This document shows, piece after piece, positions 25,567 through 33,345 of a DNA stretch of 64,000 nt. Origin of the DNA: Ruegeria sp. HKCCSA071. GTDB taxonomy: Bacteria; Pseudomonadota; Alphaproteobacteria; Rhodobacterales; Rhodobacteraceae. Where the stretch lies: positions 1 to 64,000 of the forward strand of contig NZ_JAEDOX010000012.1 in assembly GCF_017872555.1 (NCBI RefSeq). The letters run 5' to 3'. Under the pieces are notes generated by a model. The model had not been told where the DNA came from and did not search any database. It saw only the letters and a program-made list of their open reading frames with translations. The position numbers and the translations under genes were made by a program. How positions within the stretch are numbered: the stretch's first letter is position 1; each line of letters begins with the position of its first letter.

Positions 25567-26625
25567 ATGGAACGCCTCATCGATCTGCTGGGAGATTCGG
25601 GCACATTGGCCGTTGCCGGTTTGCTTGTTGGCATCCTGTTCGGAGTTACCGCTCAGAAATCTCATTTCTGCTTGCGGGCATCCACTGTTGAAGTCGCCGA
25701 GGGCGAACTTGGGCCCCGTCTCGCCGTCTGGCTGATCGCATTCACGTCGGCACTGACCTTGGTTCAGGGGTTCGTTTCGATTGAATGGCTGGATTTGTCC
25801 GGGGCGCGTTCGATTGCGTCAACAGGCAGCCTGAGCGGTGCGGTGATCGGTGGTCTGATGTTTGGCGTCGGAATGATTTTGGCGCGCGGATGCGCGTCGC
25901 GCCTGTTGGTGTTGGCCTCATGCGGCAATCTGCGTGCAATGGTGACGGGGTTGGTTCTGACGTTGGTCGCGCAAGCGGCTTACACAGGTGTGCTCAGCCC
26001 CGCGCGCGAGGCGCTGTCCGGTCTTTGGACGATCACAGGTGGCAATGCGCGCGACCTTTCGGCACTGCTTGGGTTTTCGCCTATTGTATACACAGTATTT
26101 GCCGCAGGGACATTTGTTCTGGCCGTTGCCTTTGCAATGCGCCAGCAGGTGACAATGACAAGGATTGTCACGGCAGCCGGAGTTGGTTTCGCCGTGGCGC
26201 TTGGCTGGTTGATGACATTTGCGATTGCGCAAGCCTCCTTCGAAGTCGTGCCGGTGTCTTCGGTCACGTTCACCGGCCCGGCAACGGATACATTGATGGC
26301 GCTGGTGGCCGAGCGGAACGTTGCGCTGTCCTTTGGCATTGGTCTGGTTCCGGGCGTTGCAATTGGCGCCGCTTTTTCTGCCGTTCTTTCCGGTGAGTGG
26401 AAGATCGAACAGTTCGGTCCGGATACTCCGATGGAGCGTTACCTTGTCGGGGCTGTCTTGATGGGCTTTGGTGCAATGTTGGCGGGTGGCTGCGCCGTTG
26501 GCGCCGGATTGTCCGGGGGATCAGCCTTGTCGCTGACTGCGTGGCTTGCCGTCTTCTCGATGTGGGTCGGGGCCGTTGCCACCCATCGGATGATGATGCG
26601 AATGCCCGTTCTTCGGCGGTCCTGA
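25567..26625 (+). CDS. YeeE/YedE-family sulfur transporter, second SoxT-like paralogue
   Basis: A 352-residue membrane protein of the YeeE/YedE family, divergent from the copy at 11979-13040. It keeps the family's cysteine motifs: KSHFCLRAST, LARGCASRLLVLASCGNL and AGGCAVGAGLSGG. About ten hydrophobic segments are visible. ATG 25567 is chosen because AGGTGAGAG lies eight bases before it; a TTG two codons earlier is too close to that box. The gene lies 52 bases past hemA and converges with the metallo-hydrolase operon, the two stop codons being almost adjacent. The likely role is import of sulfite, thiosulfate or sulfane sulfur. Confidence 0.8.
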   Translation: MERLIDLLGDSGTLAVAGLLVGILFGVTAQKSHFCLRASTVEVAEGELGPRLAVWLIAFTSALTLVQGFVSIEWLDLSGARSIASTGSLSGAVIGGLMFGVGMILARGCASRLLVLASCGNLRAMVTGLVLTLVAQAAYTGVLSPAREALSGLWTITGGNARDLSALLGFSPIVYTVFAAGTFVLAVAFAMRQQVTMTRIVTAAGVGFAVALGWLMTFAIAQASFEVVPVSSVTFTGPATDTLMALVAERNVALSFGIGLVPGVAIGAAFSAVLSGEWKIEQFGPDTPMERYLVGAVLMGFGAMLAGGCAVGAGLSGGSALSLTAWLAVFSMWVGAVATHRMMMRMPVLRRS

Positions 26626-26626
26626 C

Positions 26627-27571
26627 TTATTCGAATTCCATCTGTTCGTAGACACGACCGGCGTTTTTTGTAGCCAGTTCTTCGAACGTGTCCAAATGGG
26701 CGTAAGGGGATTGGTCGACGTAATAGGCCTCGGCCAGATCGCCGCCAGCATCCATATGTTCCTGTATCTTTGTGCGCAGGTAGATCAGATAGTCGCGTGT
26801 ATACCGGCGCACCTGATCCATGTTCGTAGGATGACCGTGCCCGGGGATCACATATGTGGCTTTCAGTGCTTCGAACTCGTTGTCCCAGGTCTCAAGCCAA
26901 TCTGCGGTGTAGGTGTCCTGAAAGATCGGCAGCATACGTTCGTGAAATGCCATGTCACCAGCGATGACAAGGCTTTGATTGGGCAACCAGATCGAAATGT
27001 CGCCGGGACTGTGCGCAGGTCCAAGATGTTTGGCTTCGATACGAAAATCGCCGAGTTCGACGACGTATTCATCGTCAAACGTTTCGGTCGGACCGGCTAA
27101 AAACGTTCCTTCTGCCTTGTCCTTGTTATATGCTTGCATCCCTGCAAGGATTTGCGGTCCATATTCTTCGAATTCAGCCGCCGCATCTGAATGAGCGACG
27201 ATGGGCACCCCAAGTTCCGACCAGTAGGCGTTCCCCAGCATGGCGTGCCCCTGACCGTTTTCGTTAAAGACAAGCTTCACAGGCTGATCCGTGATCGCTT
27301 GAATTTCCTTGTGAAGCGCTTCGGCAAGCACATAGGCCGCGCCACCGTTGATGACGACAACACCCTCTCCGGTCACGACGAAGCTGAGGTTATTGTTGTG
27401 GCCTGAATTCTCATAAGTCGGGGGTGCGGTTGCGCCGATTGCGGAATAAACGCCAGGAATAAATTCAACGGGTTTCGAGTAAAGAAAGCTCTGCGGGTAC
27501 TGGTCTGCAATATCCTCGCTGGCCCAGGTTTGCGTAGCCAGGGTACAGGCAATCAACAAAGCGCGCATCAT
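26627..27571 (-). CDS. Metallo-beta-lactamase-fold protein with degenerate metal-binding motif (SoxH-like)
   Basis: A 314-residue exported protein (signal MMRALLIACTLATQTWAS). The fold and later landmarks match periplasmic metallo-hydrolases of the SoxH/quinoprotein-relay type: NNNLSFVVTGEGVVVINGG, LGPAHSPGDISIWLPNQSLVIAGDMAFH and TYVIPGHGHPTNMD. The usual THxHxDH motif before the GN is replaced by ENGQGHA in FNENGQGHAMLGN, so three His and the Asp are missing at the expected places. It may bind one metal or none. It overlaps the upstream metallo-hydrolase gene by 4 bp. SoxH homologues are known in sox loci but their substrate is not established. Confidence 0.75.
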   Translation of the reverse strand: MMRALLIACTLATQTWASEDIADQYPQSFLYSKPVEFIPGVYSAIGATAPPTYENSGHNNNLSFVVTGEGVVVINGGAAYVLAEALHKEIQAITDQPVKLVFNENGQGHAMLGNAYWSELGVPIVAHSDAAAEFEEYGPQILAGMQAYNKDKAEGTFLAGPTETFDDEYVVELGDFRIEAKHLGPAHSPGDISIWLPNQSLVIAGDMAFHERMLPIFQDTYTADWLETWDNEFEALKATYVIPGHGHPTNMDQVRRYTRDYLIYLRTKIQEHMDAGGDLAEAYYVDQSPYAHLDTFEELATKNAGRVYEQMEFE

Positions 27572-28497
27572 GCAGGCTCTCCAATAAATCGATAGGTCGA
27601 ACCGGCCTTTTCGACACGGCCAATTCCGCCATTTGGCAAATGGAATCCAATAACCTTCATTTGGGCATGAGAAATCTGATCCAGCAGCGATTTCCGGGCA
27701 CTTGCCGCGGCGTCAGGGTCCTGATCCGTACCGCTCAGCCAGTCTGGACGCTCGAACGCGACGTGTGGATTGCCGAGCGCATCGCCCACGACCATCACCG
27801 CGTCACCGCCTTTGCGAATTTCGAAGGCCATATGTCCGGGCGTGTGCCCGAAACTAGCGCGTGCTGCGATACCGGGAAGGATTTCCTGCCCGTCATCAAA
27901 GAACGCAACCATGTCTTCGATGGCTTCCATGCGCCGCTTTGCGCCCACCGCGAATGCCGTGCGGTCGGCTCCTATCGTGTCAACGGTTTCGGGATTCCAC
28001 CAATAGTCCCATTCCTTGCGGCCAAAATGATATCTGGCGTTGGGAAAGAGGGGATCTCCGAAGTCGTCCAGCACACCCCAGATGTGATCCGGATGAGCAT
28101 GGGTGAATATCACCTGCGTGACCTCATCCGGAGACAACCCGACGGCGTCCAGAGTTTCGGGAAGTTTGCCAGCGGTTTGCATGAAATCCGGCCCGGCCCC
28201 AACGTCGAACAGTACGGTATTCTGGTCATCGCGGTAGAGCACAATGTTGCACTCGGGCTCGTATCTGGTCAGATCTGTTTGATGGCGGTTCAGAAGTTCT
28301 GTCAGCTCTGCCTCGGGCATTGCCCCAAAGACCATTTCGGGTGGCAATGACAAGTAGCCATCCGACAAAGTTGAAATCCTTGCCGATTGACCAAGTGTCA
28401 TTTCCGCAATCGCAAAGCTGGGTCGCAGGCAGAGTGCCGCCAGACATGAGCCTTGGGACAGGAAGGTGCGCCGGGAGAAATTTGGGTCTCTGCTCAT
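27568..28497 (-). CDS. Periplasmic metallo-beta-lactamase-fold hydrolase (SoxH-like)
   Basis: A 309-residue protein with a Tat-like signal (SRRTFLSQGSCLAALCL). It has the complete metal motif FTHAHPDHIWG, then FGHTPGHMAFE, MVVGDAL and GFHLPNGG, so a dinuclear metal site is expected. It is first in a two-gene leftward operon with the degenerate paralogue. Its promoter region contains CATTAAGATGAAT, identical to the core of the soxX operator, which suggests SoxR control and a sulfur-related role, for example hydrolysis of a thioester or glutathione persulfide-like substrate. The substrate is not known. Confidence 0.8.
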   Translation of the reverse strand: MSRDPNFSRRTFLSQGSCLAALCLRPSFAIAEMTLGQSARISTLSDGYLSLPPEMVFGAMPEAELTELLNRHQTDLTRYEPECNIVLYRDDQNTVLFDVGAGPDFMQTAGKLPETLDAVGLSPDEVTQVIFTHAHPDHIWGVLDDFGDPLFPNARYHFGRKEWDYWWNPETVDTIGADRTAFAVGAKRRMEAIEDMVAFFDDGQEILPGIAARASFGHTPGHMAFEIRKGGDAVMVVGDALGNPHVAFERPDWLSGTDQDPDAAASARKSLLDQISHAQMKVIGFHLPNGGIGRVEKAGSTYRFIGEPA

Positions 28498-28500
28498 ACA

Positions 28501-28520
28501 TAATCATTAAGATGAATGTT
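28501..28520 (-). promoter_or_regulatory. Possible SoxR operator upstream of the metallo-hydrolase operon
   Basis: CATTAAGATGAAT at 28505-28517 repeats the centre and right arm of the soxX operator without a mismatch. The full element reads AATC-N8-GAAT, one base off ATTC-N8-GAAT. A further TGATGAAT half-site follows at 28533-28540. It lies four bases upstream of the gene starting at 28497. Confidence 0.6.
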
Positions 28521-28540
28521 TTTATTTGTAAATGATGAAT

Positions 28541-28797
28541 GGCGCGGACGGCACATTCCATCTGGGGCTTTTCACCACCTGCGTTGGAACGTTCGCAGCA
28601 ACGAGTCGCATATCTGGCCCATCCCAAAGTACCCTTGACAGGTCTTGGCGAAACAGATCCGGAAAGAACTACCTGGAGCGGCGGTGAAAACCTGAGCATC
28701 GCGGCGCAGGACGTCCAGTTGCAGGTATAGGGCAACCGCCACGACTTGCCGGAGATTTCAACGCAAAGCGACCTACCAAGACGCTAAAATTGTGACG
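28541..28797. other. Gene-free stretch between the metallo-hydrolase operon and the LysR gene
   Basis: Roughly 260 bases with no supportable gene. Small open frames (for example 28539-28730) do not resemble any family I know. No strong repeats were seen. Confidence 0.4.
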
Positions 28798-29643
28798 TCA
28801 TCCAGCCAGTGCGTGCGGCAGGTGTTCAACCAAAGCCCGTTGCACGACCGCAAACCTTGGTGTGTGTGCGATTTCCTCAAGTGTCGCGACCCAAAGCGGA
28901 ACCTCGATCCCGGGATCAATGTCGTTCAACCTGTGAAGCCGGGGATCAGCGTCGCCAATAAACGCAGGTAAGAAAGCCCTCCCCACACCGGATGCAACCA
29001 TCTGCTGAAGCACCAGAAAACTGTCTGCTCCGTTCGTCATTTCATTGGCACGCACATGTTCAGCCAACCATTTCGCCGGAAGTGAACGGCTGAGGGCCCC
29101 ATCAAGCCGCATCCATTTTTGGTTATGGGTACCGTCACTATAAACCCCGAAGCGCAACGTTCCTGCGCGCTCTCCGCTCAACCCTTCACCTAGTTGAACC
29201 GAAGGGCGGACAACGATATCCGCAGTTAACCTCGTCAGGTCATGGTGGCTGTTACCGCTGAGGATCGTCAGTTCGAGGCTGGGATAGAGGGTGGAAATTG
29301 AGTTTAGTATCCGTGGCAGGATAAACTGGCAAAGGCTGTCCGTGGACGCGATACGCACATGACCCGTAGGCGAACGATTTGCGCCCACAACGGCGCGTTC
29401 GACCGAAAGCACGGCCTCTTCAACGCTTTCCATTGCGGACAGAATTGTTCTGGCTTCGGGAAGAACCGAATACCCTGACGGGTCTTTCCGAAAAACAACA
29501 CAGCCATATCGGTGTTCGAAAGCGGCAACTCTGCGCAGGACGGTTGCATGTGCAACGCCCAGGGCTGTCGCCGCCGCATTCAACGAGCCGTGTTTGCTGA
29601 CGGCGAGGGCATATCGAATATCGTCCCAGTTGTCGTTGTTCAT
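28798..29643 (-). CDS. LysR-family transcriptional regulator
   Basis: A 281-residue LysR-type regulator. The N-terminal HTH covers WDDIRYALAVSKHGSLNAAATALGVAHATVLRRVAAFEH (about 5-45). The C-terminal effector-binding domain starts near residue 90 (GHVRIASTDSLCQFILPRIL). The likely start is ATG 29643, at the beginning of the conserved MNNDNWDDIRYALAV; a frame open to 29793 would add an implausible 50 residues. It is divergent from the two cytochrome genes, and its start codon lies inside an 18-bp palindrome, so autoregulation and control of the cytochromes are likely. The inducer is unknown. Confidence 0.88.
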   Translation of the reverse strand: MNNDNWDDIRYALAVSKHGSLNAAATALGVAHATVLRRVAAFEHRYGCVVFRKDPSGYSVLPEARTILSAMESVEEAVLSVERAVVGANRSPTGHVRIASTDSLCQFILPRILNSISTLYPSLELTILSGNSHHDLTRLTADIVVRPSVQLGEGLSGERAGTLRFGVYSDGTHNQKWMRLDGALSRSLPAKWLAEHVRANEMTNGADSFLVLQQMVASGVGRAFLPAFIGDADPRLHRLNDIDPGIEVPLWVATLEEIAHTPRFAVVQRALVEHLPHALAG

Positions 29644-29653
29644 AAATGAACAA
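29636..29653. promoter_or_regulatory. Palindrome TTGTTCAT-AA-ATGAACAA over the LysR start codon
   Basis: Perfect 8-bp arms separated by two bases. The left arm contains the first codons of the LysR gene. The divergent cytochrome c gene begins 76 bases to the right. Binding here would block LysR translation or transcription. It may be a site of the LysR protein or of SoxR, since the TTCAT/ATGAA halves resemble the SoxR candidates. Confidence 0.55.
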
Positions 29654-29729
29654 GTGAGGCCGAATAACAAACAATTACAAGAAAAATCGTTCAAGCTATC
29701 ATATGGCACATTAAACAGGGAGCCACACC

Positions 29730-30197
29730 ATGATGAAGAAGTCTTCGATCTTTGCGGCAGGTCTTTTGTCCTTGGCCGTAGTTGGAACTTCAATTGCTCA
29801 GGATAGCGAAAACCCGGCTGTAAAAGCGCGGACTTCGATTATGCAGCTTTACGCTTTCAACCTTGGAACGCTGGGCGCCATGGCCAAGGGAGAGGCAGAA
29901 TATGATGCCGAAGCGGCTACACGGGCTGCAAATAATATTGTTGTCGTGTCGCAGATCGACCAGTCTGCGATGTGGCCAGCCGGATCGGATAATGTGTCAG
30001 ACCCGTCTACCCGTGCCTTGCCTGCAATTTGGGAAAACTTCGCAGATGTTGGGGCCAAAGGGCAGGCACTGGCCGACGCCGCTGTTGCGATGCAGGCTGC
30101 GGCAGGTCAGGATGTTGAAGCCCTGAAGGGGGCGATGGGTCAGCTTGGCGGAGCCTGCTCTGCCTGTCACAAAGCTTACAGAGCACCGGAAAATTAA
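29730..30197 (+). CDS. Cytochrome c' / c556-family monohaem cytochrome
   Basis: A 155-residue periplasmic protein with a signal peptide (MMKKSSIFAAGLLSLAVVGTSIAQ). It is mostly helical and has a single C-terminal haem motif, GGACSACHKAYRAPEN, typical of the four-helix-bundle cytochrome c'/c556 family. ARTSIMQLYAFNLGTLGAMAKGE forms the first helix. It is the first gene of a two-cytochrome unit divergent from LysR. Such pairs act as electron carriers or partners for a periplasmic dehydrogenase. The role in sulfur oxidation is inferred only from position. Confidence 0.82.
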   Translation: MMKKSSIFAAGLLSLAVVGTSIAQDSENPAVKARTSIMQLYAFNLGTLGAMAKGEAEYDAEAATRAANNIVVVSQIDQSAMWPAGSDNVSDPSTRALPAIWENFADVGAKGQALADAAVAMQAAAGQDVEALKGAMGQLGGACSACHKAYRAPEN

Positions 30198-30211
30198 AGG
30201 AGAATTGATCA

Positions 30212-31099
30212 GTGCGGCGCATTCTACTTTTCGCCGTTCTGGTCATGCTTATGGTCGGGTTGGCCGGTTTGCTGTTGACCCGGCCGCAAAGGGTTGATCC
30301 AGCCCGGTTGGCCGGTCTGACCCCCGACGTGACCAGAGGGGCGTCTGTCTTCTATTCAGCAGGATGCGCCTCATGCCACTCGGCCCCGGATGCCAGCGAG
30401 GAAGGAAAGCTTATTCTAGCAGGCGGGCGGCGGTTCGAAACGGATTTTGGTACGTTTGTAGCTCCAAACATCTCCAGTGATCCAGACGCCGGAATTGGAT
30501 CATGGTCCGCGCTGGATCTGGCCAATGCCCTGAAACACGGAAAAGGCCCCAGGGGACAGCATTATTACCCGGCCTTCCCCTATACGTCTTATGCCAAGAT
30601 GACGGTCGAGGATGTTGCGGCGCTTCATGCGTTTTTGAACACCCTGCCTGCGTCTGACGCGGCAAATATCCCGCATGACATTGGGTTCCCTTTCAATATC
30701 CGGCGCGGGCTGGGGTTGTGGAAACTTCTGTTTTCAGGCTCGGGCTGGGTGGTTGAAGGTGATCTGACCGACCAGCAAATCCGAGGCCGGTATTTGGTGG
30801 AAGCTTTGGGGCACTGCGCAGAATGCCATACACCACGAAACGGACTGGGAGGGTTGAAGCGGGGTCTCTGGCTGACCGGAGCGCCAAATCCGAATGGAAA
30901 GGGGCGCATCCCCGGTTTGACCACCGCCCAGCTTGACTGGTCCGAGGCTGACATCGCTGAATATCTGATATCCGGTTTCACACCGGATTATGACAGCGCT
31001 GGTGGCGAAATGGTCGAAGTCATCGAGAACACCTCGAAACTAAGCGATGAAGACCGATTGGCCATTGCTGCTTACCTGAAATCCGTTCCCGTTCAGTGA
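30212..31099 (+). CDS. Membrane-anchored dihaem cytochrome c
   Basis: A 295-residue protein starting at GTG 30212 after AAAGGAG. An N-terminal hydrophobic segment (LLFAVLVMLMVGLAGLLLT) without an obvious cleavage site suggests a membrane anchor. Two class I cytochrome domains follow, with AGCASCHSAPD near residue 52 and GHCAECHTPRN near residue 200. This architecture is shared with the cytochrome subunits of periplasmic alcohol/aldehyde dehydrogenases and related electron-transfer proteins. It lies 14 bases past the cytochrome c' gene and is probably co-transcribed with it. Confidence 0.85.
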   Translation: MRRILLFAVLVMLMVGLAGLLLTRPQRVDPARLAGLTPDVTRGASVFYSAGCASCHSAPDASEEGKLILAGGRRFETDFGTFVAPNISSDPDAGIGSWSALDLANALKHGKGPRGQHYYPAFPYTSYAKMTVEDVAALHAFLNTLPASDAANIPHDIGFPFNIRRGLGLWKLLFSGSGWVVEGDLTDQQIRGRYLVEALGHCAECHTPRNGLGGLKRGLWLTGAPNPNGKGRIPGLTTAQLDWSEADIAEYLISGFTPDYDSAGGEMVEVIENTSKLSDEDRLAIAAYLKSVPVQ

Positions 31100-31157
31100 A
31101 TTGACTAATGGTTGCAGAAACTCAGGGTTTTGTCAGCGCAGGTCTTATGACGCTGGT

Positions 31158-32291
31158 TCAAACCAGCACGTCTACGTTGCTCAGATCTCTGGCAATGCGG
31201 ATCAGCGGGCATTGTTTTCCTATGGTTAAGCGCCCCGCGTCGGATAATCCCATTACTTCGGCGGGTATACGCGTCGCGGATGCCAATGCGACTTCCAGCG
31301 GTACTTCGGCTTGCGTGGTCAGAACACGCAGCGCTGTGGTCAAATCCAGATCAGCCCCTGCCAAAGTACCATCGGCCAGTGTCAAACGCCCGTCTTTGCG
31401 GGAAATGCGGCGGCCTTCCAGTTCGAACATGCGCTGGTCCGTGCCAGCCGGCGCCATCGCATCGCTGACCAGAAATATCCGGCCTGGGCCCCGCTTGGCG
31501 GCCCAGGCTGTGCGCATGGCTTCAGGGTGAACGTGAATACCGTCGGCGATTAGCCCGGCGTTTAATCGACCCGCGGCCAGAACCGCCCCGACAAGCCCGG
31601 GAGATCGATTGCCCAGTTGACTCATGGCGTTGAACAGATGCGTGGCACAGGACGCACCGGCCTCGGCATAAGACAGGCAGGTATCATAATCCGCATCACT
31701 GTGGCCCAGCGAAACAACGGCACCTGCTGAGACCAGCGCTTTCACCTGCGCAATTGACACGTTTTCTGGCGCAACCGTCAGCATCAATGCGGGTAGCGCT
31801 TGTGCTGCCGCGACAAGCGTTGTCAGGTCCTCGTCATCCATGGGGCGGATCAGGGCTGCATCATGGGCACCTTTCCGAGCCACCGAAAGGTGCGGCCCTT
31901 CCAGATGCAGGCCAGCGATCCCCGCAATACCCGCAGCTACCGCCGCCTTGGCCGCTTCGATGGCGGCGCGGGTCTTGGCTGCGGTATCCGTGATCAGGGT
32001 GGGAAGGATCGAGGTTGCCCCAAGCGTCCGGTGCGCCTTGGCGATGCGTGCCAGTGTATCGACAGACGGGGCGGCGTTGAACATCACTCCGCCACCGCCA
32101 TTCACTTGCAGGTCAACATAGCCGGGGGCCAGAATATCGCCTTGCAGATCGACAAGCTTGCCAGCGCTTGTCTTCACGTCAACGCCAATATCGGTGATGC
32201 GGCCAGCCTCCAGCCGCAGCGCGGCACCGTCATGCAAACTGGTGCCGTCATAAACAAGCCCGCCGTGGTAGATGGTCGCCTGGCCGCTCAT
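31158..32291 (-). CDS. nagA: N-acetylglucosamine-6-phosphate deacetylase
   Basis: A 377-residue amidohydrolase. LAPGYVDLQVNGGGG carries the NagA-type Gln62-x-Asn64 in place of HxH. LHLEGPHLS gives the metal Glu. SLGHSDADYDTCLSYAEAGASCATHLFNAM has the two His positions, and FLVSDAMAPAG the catalytic Asp. It releases acetate from GlcNAc-6-P, giving GlcN-6-P. ATG 32291 overlaps the stop of the SIS-domain gene by 4 bp, so the two are coupled. A longer frame from 32411 is shadow sequence. Confidence 0.93.
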   Translation of the reverse strand: MSGQATIYHGGLVYDGTSLHDGAALRLEAGRITDIGVDVKTSAGKLVDLQGDILAPGYVDLQVNGGGGVMFNAAPSVDTLARIAKAHRTLGATSILPTLITDTAAKTRAAIEAAKAAVAAGIAGIAGLHLEGPHLSVARKGAHDAALIRPMDDEDLTTLVAAAQALPALMLTVAPENVSIAQVKALVSAGAVVSLGHSDADYDTCLSYAEAGASCATHLFNAMSQLGNRSPGLVGAVLAAGRLNAGLIADGIHVHPEAMRTAWAAKRGPGRIFLVSDAMAPAGTDQRMFELEGRRISRKDGRLTLADGTLAGADLDLTTALRVLTTQAEVPLEVALASATRIPAEVMGLSDAGRLTIGKQCPLIRIARDLSNVDVLV

Positions 32292-33316
32292 ACCGTTTCC
32301 GTCACTTTCCGCAGGTGACGTGGCGCATCCGGGTTGATCCCGCGCTGTACTGCGACCTGCTCGACCATTGAATAAAAGGACACGATAGCTGCCACCGGGT
32401 CCGTTAGCCAATGATCCGTGCGGACATGAGGCAGCACCTCGGCCTTTGTGACCAATGGGCTGGTGGCAAATACCTGTGCCCCTTTGGCCGCGAGCGTGTC
32501 GGCAACCTCGGCCAACAGCGGCTCTGCCGGATCATTGGCGGCAAAGGCAATAACCGGAAATCCGCCTTCCACGATCGAGACCGGGCCGTGCAGCACCTCG
32601 GCCGAGGAATAGCTTTCGGCATGGATCTGGCAGGTTTCCTTGAATTTCAGCGCGGCCTCGTTCGAGATCGCTACGCTTGGTCCGCGACCGAGCGTATAAA
32701 GCGAGCTTTGGGTGACGGCAGCCGCCGCTCTGCCCCAGTCACACCGTGTGGCGGCATCAAGGTGCTTTGGCAGGCCACGCAGCGCAGCCAGAAGATCTTT
32801 GTCGCCTTTCAGTTCCGCCAGTAGCCAAAGCCCGGCAACCAGCGAGGTCACGAAGGTTTTTGTCGCTGCTACACTAAGCTCGGGGCCTGCGTGCAGCGGC
32901 AAAGCCGCCTCAGCCGCCAGTGCAAGGGGGGAAGATGGGTCATTTGTGATTGCTACGGTGCTGGCCCCGGCCTTTCGGGCATTTTTCGTAAGCTGCACGA
33001 TATCCGGGCTTTTTCCTGATTGTGAAACAGAAAGGCAAAGCGCCCCGGCCACATGCAGGTCAGCGCCATACACTGACGCGACCGATGGGCCGACGGATGC
33101 CATAGGCAAGCCAAGAAGCAATTCGCTTGCGTATTTCAGAAAAGTGCAGGCGTGGTCGGAAGAGCCGCGCGCCGCCGAAATCATGAACTTCAGCCCTCCG
33201 TTCCGGGCGACGTCCGCGGCTGTGCTCAGGGCATCTCCGCCATTGCTAAGCAATCGCTCGACGGCAACAGGAATCTCTTCGATTTCCTGACGCATCAGGG
33301 TCGTTTTCGGGGTCAT
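32288..33316 (-). CDS. SIS-domain glucosamine-6-phosphate deaminase (NagB-II/AgaS type)
   Basis: A 342-residue protein with two SIS domains but no glutaminase domain, so it resembles the isomerase half of GlmS. The first SIS domain includes AARGSSDHACTFLKYASELLLG and LSVSQSGKSPDIVQ; the second includes LGRGPSVAISNEAALKFKETCQIHAESYSSAEVLHGP. Enzymes of this type deaminate GlcN-6-P to fructose-6-P in bacteria lacking classical NagB. ATG 33316 follows GGAAAGG; an ATG at 33349 would overlap the regulator gene. It is coupled to nagA. Confidence 0.87.
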   Translation of the reverse strand: MTPKTTLMRQEIEEIPVAVERLLSNGGDALSTAADVARNGGLKFMISAARGSSDHACTFLKYASELLLGLPMASVGPSVASVYGADLHVAGALCLSVSQSGKSPDIVQLTKNARKAGASTVAITNDPSSPLALAAEAALPLHAGPELSVAATKTFVTSLVAGLWLLAELKGDKDLLAALRGLPKHLDAATRCDWGRAAAAVTQSSLYTLGRGPSVAISNEAALKFKETCQIHAESYSSAEVLHGPVSIVEGGFPVIAFAANDPAEPLLAEVADTLAAKGAQVFATSPLVTKAEVLPHVRTDHWLTDPVAAIVSFYSMVEQVAVQRGINPDAPRHLRKVTETV

Positions 33317-33345
33317 CGGGGCAGCCTTTCCATCAGAATCGCAGA

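Noticed and set aside
28539..28730. Small open frame on the plus strand between the metallo-hydrolase and LysR genes
   Set aside because: Open frames overlap on both strands here, none with a ribosome-binding site or a known family.
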